NCBI GenBank assembly: GCA_002786065.1
Contig: NHNY01000004.1
Coordinates: 1,290,236-1,354,235, forward strand
From: Microcyclospora pomicola
Lineage: Eukaryota > Ascomycota > Dothideomycetes > Capnodiales
Reading direction: 5' to 3'
Length of the DNA: 64,000 nt
This document shows positions 56,232-64,000 of this stretch, in pieces. Numbering within the stretch: the first letter of the stretch is position 1; each line of letters opens with the position of its first letter. Position numbers and translations under genes: made by a program. The notes beneath the pieces are model-generated. The model searched no databases. It was not told where the DNA came from and saw only the letters and a list, made by a program, of their open reading frames with translations.

Positions 56232-56747
56232 ATGTCGACAGAACAGAATCGCACTAGGTAGGGCGATATCCCCCGATTATGCACCTAGTTGCTAGGTTCC
56301 GAAGGGATTTACTAATGAGTTCGTAGTGACCCCCTATCCACCCACTTCACAGATGTCAACTTTACCCGGCAGAACATCATCCCGCTGTTCAGAGGCGGGC
56401 TTGGTGCACGCAGCAACAGAAATAGGACGAGCTTCGAGCATAAGTGCGAGGTATTCCTCACGTGCGACGCGGATAGGACGTTCATCTGCACGTTCTTCCC
56501 AGACCCCGAAGAGTCCCAAGGCACGCAGCTCGTAGGCCCGAAGAAAATACAGACCGTCGCCGGCTATGCAGCCCCGTTCGAGACGGAGAAGCACCTGTAC
56601 AGCCTGTACCCCGTGTTCGACGACCCCGGGCTTTTACCTGTCACGTCTGATGGCAGTTTCAATGTGGCTGCTGTCCTTCAGATCGGCCTCATCATCTATG
56701 GGAAAATGGGGAAAACCGCGGAACAATTCAACAGGCCACAGAATTAG
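56232..56747 (+). CDS. Small unknown subtelomeric gene with one intron
   Basis: An ATG at 56232 follows a strongly CT-rich leader ending ACAACCACATT, a good fungal start context. Exon 1 (56232-56257) joins exon 2 (from 56327) across a 69-bp GT-AG intron with TACTAAT, completing AG|T (Ser). The resulting 148 residues read as a globular protein (FTDVNFTRQNIIPLFRGG, CEVFLTCDADRTFICTFFPD, FNVAAVLQIGLIIYGKMG). The frame meets TAG at 56745; if that codon were read through it would end at TGA 56829-56831, adding 28 residues including the recoded one. This echoes the TAG pattern of its neighbours. I recognise no family. Unlike neighbouring introns, this one has no palindrome. Confidence 0.6.
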
Positions 56748-57096
56748 GGTATCGGACAAGGTTCTCTAGGTCACAGTCGAGGGGAACGGCAATTTTCAGC
56801 GACAGGTCACAAAAGCAGGAGGGTGATGTGACCCTACGTCTTACATAGACACAAGCGCGGCGAGGCCGATCAGATTTTTGTAATACCCCTTACACAACGG
56901 GGTAACTAGCTCTATCAGACATCGAGACAACCCGGATCGGGTTGTACGTCATAAGGGCAGGCAGCCTAGATAGCTAGGCTCCGTAGCACAAATACCGTAT
57001 ATACGGCAACTAATAGTGTTTTAATGAACGTACCCGCGAATGTGATATAAGTCTTGTGTGTTACCTCCAAAAGTACGACCACGCTCGAGTCGCTAC

Positions 57097-57120
57097 AACT
57101 TTGGACGACCGGCGAAAGTT
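57097..57120. repeat. Subtelomeric palindrome copy
   Basis: AACTTTGGACGA-CCGGCGAAAGTT. Confidence 0.85.
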
Positions 57121-57261
57121 CCGGATGATCCGAAGGTGGTCGTCTTTGTCGCATAAACTTCGCAATCATCGAGCCCGTAGCTGCGGACAGCATACAAGTC
57201 TCAAACGATGTACAGTAGAACAAGAACAACGTAGAAAGAAGGACCGCGCTCGGAAAGCTAG

Positions 57262-57285
57262 AACTTTGGACGACTGGCGAAAGTT
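57262..57285. repeat. Subtelomeric palindrome copy
   Basis: AACTTTGGACGA-CTGGCGAAAGTT, with flanks like the copy at 55815. Confidence 0.85.
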
Positions 57286-57460
57286 TTCAGATTTGCGCAG
57301 AAGACTAACTATCACATTTATCCTACAATACTTGAGCACAGAGAGACAACGGTCATTTGGGCATGCTTGCAGAGTGGTGTTCTCCGGCTTTTAGGTGGCT
57401 CCCTCGGAATATATTCCAGCTCGCTGAGTACAAACAGGCATTTCTAAAACTCGGATTCCA

Positions 57461-57483
57461 ATCTTTAGCCGACCGGCGAAGTT
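57461..57483. repeat. Subtelomeric palindrome copy
   Basis: ATCTTTAGCCGA-CCGGCGAAGTT, one base shorter in the right arm. Confidence 0.75.
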
Positions 57484-57822
57484 GCGACGAGTCACAAGCA
57501 AGGGTCCAATATTAAGGTTTAGGCAGCCATCGGAGAGTTTCCACGAGATTCTACGTATCGAGCTTACTTTCACTTCACTTCGTGGACGGTTTTTGTATGG
57601 GCGCCTATAGTAAATGGGGGTGAGAAGTGAAATGGACGTGAAGATCAGCACGTGGATTGCGGCGAGCCTTTCCGCATTCGGCTAGCAAGCCCTAATAAGG
57701 TTGAGGCGCTTTGTGCATAAGGTTTGCCCCGAAGTGAAGTTCTCGACTTCCATCAAACATGTATGTTCCCACGTCTGCTACGTAAATTGGGTGCGCAGTC
57801 CGGGAAACATTCTGCAACATGG

Positions 57823-57847
57823 AATCTTCGCCAGTCAGTCAAACATT
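57823..57847. repeat. Degenerate subtelomeric palindrome copy
   Basis: AATCTTCGCCAG-TCAGTCAAACATT, decayed symmetry. Confidence 0.5.
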
Positions 57848-57923
57848 CTTACATTCACTTGACCTCAACCAATCAATGGTGGGTTTCGCTCGGCACGCCA
57901 CAGGACGTGCGTACGGAGCATGC

Positions 57924-57930
57924 TATAAAT
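57924..57930 (+). promoter_or_regulatory. TATA box of the SNF2-type gene
   Basis: TATAAAT lies about 220 bp upstream of the ATG at 58151 and is followed by long CT-rich tracts, a strong-promoter architecture in filamentous fungi. Confidence 0.5.
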
Positions 57931-58013
57931 CCATCCATCTCCTACCATCTGTCACCTCACAACCACTACCTTTTTCGTCATCACCACCTTCTTCGTCACG
58001 ACCACGTCTTCTC

Positions 58014-58037
58014 AGCTTTGCCAGTCGGCCAAACTTT
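58014..58037. repeat. Degenerate subtelomeric palindrome copy in the SNF2 gene leader
   Basis: AGCTTTGCCAGT-CGGCCAAACTTT, within the presumed 5' UTR or promoter. Confidence 0.6.
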
Positions 58038-58150
58038 CTCTTTTTTCAATTCCTAAATTCCAGCACTTGTCCTTTCCCAGCACACCCTTCGTCTCGTCCC
58101 TGTCGACTTTCCCATAGTCCCCAGGGGTACAGATCGAAAACCACTCCACA

Positions 58151-61100
58151 ATGGCAGATTCTTCTGCATCTATCTCGGAGGAGACTCGCAAGCGGAAACG
58201 CAGTGAGGCTCCGGAGACACCGAGCGATCCCGCTCACAACCCCACCACCACTGAGGAATCGAACCCTACTGCCGAACCTGAGAAAGCGGGTTCAGTCGCC
58301 GGTTCCGAACAGGCTGCCAAGGTCGCCACACCAAAGAAGACCGCCAAGGCATCTAAGCCGGTCAAAACCCCTAAGGTTCCCAAAGGAAAGGGTGCTCTTA
58401 CACAGCTCCCCGCTAGCATCGAGAACTTGAACTTGACCGACAAGGAGAGATTTGAGAAAGCCCTCCCCAGTCTCGAAGCCCATCGAGAAGCGACGATCAA
58501 GGACCTCAAGTTGAAAGGCAAATTCAAGCTCGCCGTGAGTGCCACATTGGGACCCAAGATCGTCAACATTTCCATCAGCGATTTGAAGCTGGCACAGGCT
58601 GCTGGCTACCTGAACTTGTATAGCACATACGAACTGTGGCAGTTCGCCTAGGAGAATGTCGCTGTCAGAGACATTCTGGCCAACTACGAAAAATTGCGCG
58701 AAGTGAGTAAATCTGACCAGCCGAAAGCTAAAACTTTGGCCGGCCGGCCAAAGTTTTTCGTTTTCAAACTCGAAGACTAACCACAATGATAGAACTACTT
58801 TGGCACTGCCAGGAAAAGCCATACCTTCGTTTTCAAGGAGCTTTGTGCCCATCTGTCGTCAGGAGTCATTTTTGCAGATCTGGTGCTGGACGACACTATA
58901 GAAGTCAACACTTCCGAGGGACCTTTTAAGTTGAAGAGCATGAAGATTTCCATCATGTACCTCCATTTCATGCGGACAGCGAGAGCGCTGTTGGACCTGC
59001 GAGAAAGCGACGAGGTGGCACGCAGAGTGTTTTCCGGTGCTCCTAGTGCCAACAACTTCATGTATCTTTCCACTTTCGACTCCGAGGATTTGTACAGAGT
59101 GCTAGTCCTCATCACATACTACCATACGAAGGATCGGAAACAAGCGGCCTCGGACAGCAATGCAAAGCACGGACAGAACGCCTTACCTGTGTTACCGATT
59201 TTCAGTGACAGCGATTCCGTCTACATCAACACCGATGAGCAGACCAGATCAGTTGAGCTTGCGATGTGGCAACTGGAAAGTGGAATCACCGACGAATCGA
59301 CTTGGGCCCAGTACTAGGCTGCTGATAAGGACAAGACCTAGGACGTCAACAGCGAGGATGAAGCCGAGGCCGATAAGTCGCTTCGTCACGCCAAGGTGAA
59401 TGTGAGCAGCTCCGACGTTGCCAGCTTAGATGATACGGCGCGTTTGGCGCTCGTCCGTACCTTGGCCAGCGGGGTCACCTACAAGTTTCGGGATCGCGAT
59501 CGGATCAACACCATGTTTCTCCCTGGCAATCAAGACCAGTTCCAAACGCAATTCGTCGCCGAATCCGCCGAGGAAGCCGGTCTCGATGAAACTGGCATTG
59601 TCAAAACTGACTTGGACCGGAAACAGTTCAAGACTCTCATGGCAGCTACGAATGAACACAGCGCCACCCTCCCCTCGTGGACAGAGGCTGTGAAAGTGTT
59701 GGACCTCAAAGTCGTCGAGCTCGGAGTCAATGATGAAGGCAAACCAAACATTGACGAGACCACCGGTGTGGACTTCCAGGTTTTCTTCCGTGGGTTGAAA
59801 TTGATCCCGCATCAGCCCCAAGCCGCCGCCTTTGCTACTCGCATGCTCGACACCCCGCTCCAAGCGTGCATGATTGCAGATGCTGTCGGCCTAGGAAAGA
59901 CCGTGAACTGCTGTGTCGCCATTGTGGATCAGGCCGCAAAGACTGAGAAGGCTAGGCTCGCTTAGAAAGGTAAGTGGAAATATCTCAGAATCTTTCGCCG
60001 GTCGGCCAAAGATTTGACGTTTCGTGAACTGACAATATTTGCAGCCCAGCATCGGAAGATCATCCTTCCTCACCTACCGTTAGACAGCGAAGGTAACGTC
60101 ATAGAACCTTCCCCCGCAGAGTTGATGGAAATCATCGAGAAGAACGGGCTTGGCGAGTTCATCGACTTACTCGGACCGCAACCTGTGCATCGTCCCGTTC
60201 TCGTGGCAGTCCCACTCTCGGCGATCAATGCTTGGGTCTCCGATGTACAGAACAGGTTCAAGGACAAGAGCTCTGGCCGTTACATCAATCTCTACCAGTT
60301 CACACCCGACACCAGCCGGGTTACCATGTTACAGCGCGATATCTCCATCGCCTACAGTGCAGTTGGCCTTAAACATTTTTGCGACTCCCTCGACCGCGAA
60401 GACGAGCAGACCTCGAACACCATCATTCTAGCCACGTATCGGACCCTTTCGCAGAAACTGCTCGACCAGAACGTTGTAGTGCGTCAGACAGCCAGAAACC
60501 GTACGAGCGGCAGGATAGTCGAAATTGACTCCGACAACGAGGATGAGGGCGTGCAAGGCGAGGATCCGAACAAGATCGCCTTGGAAGATTTGGAGCTTCA
60601 CCCGGAGGTTCGCAGGACAGCCAGGCTTGACATCCGTCCCGACACCTTTAGCATCTGCATTATGGACGAGGCACATCGCGTGAAGAGTCGGAAAAGTCTC
60701 CAGGCTATCACATTGTACCTCCTGGATGCCAAATACATCATGATGACGGCGACACCTACTGCGAACAATATCGGATGCTTGGAAGGGATCCTGGACTTTT
60801 TCTGGAAAGGCATCTCGAAATTCTTCTCCAAGGCGTGGGTGGACCTCAACCCTTGGCCTGATCTTGCAGGATACGGGAACCTCGCAAAGGAACTGGTGAC
60901 CGGGTATAACGGATCTCTTCTCAAGGTCGAGGACATGGACGTCTTCAAGCGCTTCACTTCATGCTTCAACCCCACTCAGTTCCACTTTTGGAGTCGCAAG
61001 GATGGCGGCACACTTTCGATCGCGACCGGGGCCCAGTTGCTCCTAATCATATACCGCCTCATCGCATGTCGTCGCGTGATGGGTCAAAAACTGGACGTTA

Positions 61101-63512
61101 ATGGGCGGATCATAGATCTCGGTGGTACTATACCTCACTACAACATCGTCACGATCGAGGCGAAATTCGGCCCTTTTACCCAGCGTATGTACACAGGAGT
61201 TCACCAGGCCTGTATCCCGGATGTCAGAGAGGACGACAAGGATGACAACGTCGCTGAAGACCACGACGACAATCCTCGAAACTCGCGTAATCGACGCCTA
61301 CAGCATGCTGCACTACATCCCCGACTGGATCTTCTGTCGCTGCGCACGTCGAAGTGCAAGACCTCGAACAATTGGTAAGTGAGAAGGAGCGAAAACTTTG
61401 GCCGACTGGCGAAAGATTCTGCGATTCTCTCACATTTTTCGCCCTTTATCGTCCTGTTAAACCGGAGTTTGACTAACACTTCTTAGGCACAATACCACCG
61501 GGAACAGCTTCAAAGACTTCTATCGCCTGACACATCAAGACTTGTTTGCACCCCTATATAACGATCGAGTTGCCATGGCGCAGTACATCTGCAATCCTTC
61601 TCCAAAACTCCGCATTTTGCTTCAGGAGATTCTGGACGTCGTCTTTACCGACAACAAGAGGCTCATCATCTTCGCCGACTGGCCTCTGAATCTCTGGCTC
61701 ATCGAACTGCTTCTAGACGTCCTACAGATCAAGTATGTCTCTATCCGCGCAGGTGTCAGCGGATCCACACGCACCGATGCAGAGCATAGTTTCACCAACG
61801 ACAAATCGGTTCAGATTCTGGTAGCCTCGCTGCGTTCTGCTGCGGAGTCATTGAACCTTCAGGGTGGAAGCTCGAACATCGTCATCATAGATGTTGTGAA
61901 CAACAACGTCATCGCCCAGGTCGTCGGACGCATCCACCGCTACGGTCAGGTACATGTGCAGAGGATCGTCATCCTCACCATGGAAGGGACAATCGATCAA
62001 GTCCTACAGGCGAACAACGCGAGGAAATATGCTGCGATCCTCGCCGGCACCGCTAAAATCCCCGTCCCTCTAGGCGTCTGCAAACGGGCCGAGGACATAT
62101 AGGCAAAGGAGATCGAAGAGACCTTGGCCCTCTCTCCAGATGTCAGCAAGGAGGAAGTCGTGCGAGATTTGGTCCAAGAGCCGATCATTCGGGCCATGGT
62201 GCGATCGCTTCTTAGGCAGCGTTCCGACCGTCAAATGTGGACTAGCTTCATCGACCCGGCAGAGAAAGACGAATTGCCGGAAGAAACCTTGTACATCTTG
62301 GTCTCTGGTGGAGAGGCCGCCCTGGAATTGATGACCCGCCTTCACAAGGACCCTACGCCCAAGGTCAAGAACAGCAAACTCCCGCTGACCGCCCCTGAAG
62401 ACGTCGATCCAGAGGCGGAGGCCGTCCCTAGTCCCTTGAAGAGAGTCGCGATCAGTGACCTCACCACCCCTAAGACTCAGCAGTTCAAGCCTGCCGAGTT
62501 CGTGGACGCCATTTGCCGGGCTGCGTTGCAAATGGCAGACACCAAGGCCCATCGAGCGTTCGAATACTCCCTAGAGGATGTCCTCCGCATGTTCGTCAAC
62601 AAGATCGTAGAGAATCCCTCGAAATATGCCTTGCAGGCGTTGGAGGACATCAAGAAGCCAGAGTACGAGCTAGGGCCGCTCCCCAAGTACACGAAGAAGG
62701 CTGCAGGCACGTTTCCCTTCACCTAATCTTTGGCCGGCCGGCGAAAGTTTTGGAATCGCTAACCTTTTCATCTCTCAGACTCCCCGTCGAAGTCGACCAA
62801 AGCGAAGACGAATGTGGCTATCAAAGCCGATCCTGCCGGCACCGAGCCTATGGATGTTGACGAGTCCTCTAAAGGTATGTTTCCACCCACCGAATCTTTT
62901 ACCGACCGGCCAAAGATTCGCATTCACTAATTATTCCACGATTTAGATCCGTCGTCGAAGACTACCGAAGTCAACCAGAGCGCAGCCCACCCCGACTCCA
63001 ATCCTAGCTCCGATCTTATGGACATCGACAACCCTTCGCCTCTTCCTCAGCGTGTCGGTCCAACTCCTCCGGCTACTCCAGGCAACACTTCCCAGACTGT
63101 CCCGTCGACGTCGTCTCCCGCGCCGTCCAACCTGGTAGAGTCTTCGGGCACAGTGGCGTCTACCCGTGGAGCCACCCTTCCCACAGAGGAGCCGACAGAG
63201 ACCAGAGGACAGGCTATAGCGCGCATCTCGAATCAGTTCAGCCGTCTCTACAAGCGGGTGGGTCCAATGATGGAGGCGCTTAAGAACCTGATCGACGAGG
63301 AGAAGTTCAATACACTCCCAAAGAGCAAGACGGGAAAGCCTACGAAGGCCGTCATCCTCACCGAGTTCGCTAGGGCCTGGTACGATAAGGAGCAAAAGGA
63401 ATGGAAGGAGGCACGCGATGTCCCCGAGCCACGTCAGTCCTCCAATAATGGACAGGGCAGTGAGAACCAGTCGGAGACTGCACCTGAGGACAGCGATATG
63501 ACTGGGGTTTGA
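58151..63512 (+). CDS. Subtelomeric SNF2-family ATPase/helicase, six exons, five in-frame TAG codons
   Basis: I assemble exons 58151-58702, 58793-59969, 60045-61374, 61487-62706, 62779-62874 and 62947-63512: 1647 codons, in frame throughout. An Ala/Lys/Pro-rich N terminus is followed by an unknown region. Then come SNF2 motifs: HQPQAAAFATRML and ADAVGLGKT (Walker A, about 546), DEAH (about 783), MTATPTANN (about 811) and, C-terminally, VVGRIHRYGQ (motif VI, about 1167). The tail is Ser/Pro-rich with MDVDES and MDIDNP. Intron 4 has a GC donor (62707). TAGs at 58649, 59315, 59339, 59963 and 62100 are the only stops before TGA at 63510. Every intron holds one palindrome. SNF2 proteins remodel DNA-protein complexes; a role in subtelomeric chromatin or element spread is speculation. 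Confidence 0.8.
58732..58755. repeat. Perfect 24-bp palindrome in intron 1 of the SNF2 gene
   Basis: Arms AACTTTGGCCGG and CCGGCCAAAGTT are exact reverse complements. Intron 58703-58792; the palindrome starts 29 nt from the donor. Confidence 0.9.
59989..60014. repeat. Palindrome in intron 2 of the SNF2 gene (AATCTTT arm variant)
   Basis: Outer arms AATCTTT and AAAGATT remain complementary although both differ from the main type. Intron 59970-60044; starts 19 nt from the donor. Confidence 0.85.
61394..61417. repeat. Palindrome in intron 3 of the SNF2 gene
   Basis: AACTTTGGCCGA-CTGGCGAAAGAT. Intron 61375-61486; starts 19 nt from the donor. Confidence 0.85.
62725..62750. repeat. Palindrome in intron 4 of the SNF2 gene
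   Basis: AATCTTTGGCCGG-CCGGCGAAAGTTT. Intron 62707-62778; starts 18 nt from the donor. Confidence 0.85.
62893..62918. repeat. Palindrome in intron 5 of the SNF2 gene (AATCTTT arm variant)
   Basis: AATCTTTTACCGA-CCGGCCAAAGATT, outer arms complementary. Intron 62875-62946; starts 18 nt from the donor. Confidence 0.85.
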
Positions 63513-63616
63513 GGGAAGACGATCCACGCGAGAAGGGACATGATCCCACTCCTTCACGGTCCTATGTATAATAGTTGATGGTACATTGTGTAAGATAGGT
63601 GTGATACCTAATACTC

Positions 63617-63880
63617 AAACTTTGGCCGACCGGTCAAAGTTTCTCCAAAACTGTTTTTAATGTAACAACTCGAATCTGCCTTTCGGGCGACTAGTTGAAG
63701 TTCTTTTCTTTGTATGTCGGACATGACAGTTAGGATTAGAACTTTGGCCGACCGGTCAAAGTTTCTCTGAAATTGTTTTAACTTAACGACTCGAATCTGA
63801 TATTTAGTTAACCAGCTAAAGGGGTTCTCTTTATGTTGAATTTGTAATTACAACTTTAGCCGACTGGTCAAAGTTGTTTG
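63617..63880 (+). repeat. Telomere-proximal tandem repeat with palindromes
   Basis: About 2.2 units of roughly 115-122 bp. Each full unit has a clear palindrome (63618-63641, 63740-63763, then 63852-63875) and a second, degenerate one (about 63678-63702 and 63802-63823). Shared words include CAACTCGAATCTG / CGACTCGAATCTG. It adjoins the telomere directly. Confidence 0.75.
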
Positions 63881-64000
63881 TTTAGGGTAGGGTTTGGGGT
63901 TAGGGTAGGGGGGTTAGGGTTAGGGTTAGGGTTAGGGTTAGGGTTAGGGTTAGGGTTAGGGTTAGGGTTAGGGTTAGGGTTAGGGTTAGGGTTAGGGTTA
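63881..64000 (+). repeat. Telomere, (TTAGGG)n
   Basis: Degenerate TTAGGG-like repeats from 63881 turn into perfect TTAGGG units from 63914 to the last base (about 14 units). The G-rich strand runs 5' to 3' toward the right end, so this is the true right chromosome end, cut only by the assembly. Confidence 0.98.

Larger units (their letters stand above)
56832..58150. other. Subtelomeric intergenic region with palindromes and SNF2 gene promoter
   Basis: Contains palindromes at 57097, 57262, 57461, 57823 (degenerate) and 58014 (degenerate). Around 57235-57300 the sequence resembles the 3' end of the RecQ-fusion frame (ARKA-TL-DWRKFS-LR), suggesting a local duplicate. A TATAAAT and long CT-rich leader precede the SNF2-type gene. 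No separate gene is convincing. Confidence 0.55.

Noticed and set aside
61122-61382. Alternative frame near the end of SNF2 exon 3
   Set aside because: The chosen frame keeps NSRNRRLQHAALHP, which fits the SNF2 family, and joins in phase to exon 4 (W-HNTTGNSF).

Overview
The window is the right end of a filamentous ascomycete chromosome (Pezizomycotina; the gene set looks like Dothideomycetes, but I cannot fix the genus). The evidence is short spliceosomal introns (about 47-112 bp, GT-AG with CTAAC/CTGAC branch sites), fungal single-copy genes (LSG1, RAI1, MINDY deubiquitinase, JAC1, CLA4, MGT1, HSF1), an ascomycete laccase, RIP-type mutation of a repeat, and a terminal TTAGGG array whose perfect repeats run from 63914 to base 64000.

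Layout. 1-32.3 kb is ordinary chromosomal-arm sequence with housekeeping genes. It includes a possible polysaccharide-acylation group (GH16-like/acyltransferase-3 fusion, GT2-like synthase, second acyltransferase) at 7.7-16.7 kb and a decayed P450 at 20.2-21.4 kb. 32.3-44.4 kb is gene-poor and more accessory: laccase, a broken quinone oxidoreductase, a C2H2 regulator and a secreted cutinase-family esterase, separated by long gene-free stretches. 44.5-49.3 kb is a strongly RIP-mutated, CpA-depleted block holding one copy of a 2,045-bp direct repeat and the relic of a long unknown gene. 49.26-51.3 kb is the second, lightly mutated copy of that repeat.

51.3-63.9 kb is a telomere-linked module. 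It holds a C2H2 / tyrosine-recombinase-like / RecQ-helicase fusion, a small unknown intron-containing gene, and a SNF2-family ATPase, followed by palindrome-bearing subtelomeric repeats and the telomere.

Two patterns in the terminal module stand out. First, an imperfect to perfect palindrome of about 24 bp (arms AACTTTGGCC / GGCCAAAGTT, or AATCTTT / AAAGATT variants) occurs about 20 times from 49.6 kb to the telomere. One copy sits in the single intron of the RecQ gene and one in every one of the five introns of the SNF2 gene; none of the reconstructed introns of the chromosomal-arm genes carries it. Second, three long subtelomeric reading frames (and perhaps a fourth) are interrupted only by TAG, never TAA or TGA, and end at TGA. 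Many TAG sites fall where Trp looks likely. Light RIP of TGG, or rescue by A-to-I editing (UAG to UGG) or readthrough, could explain this. These were read by eye; no alignment or search was run.
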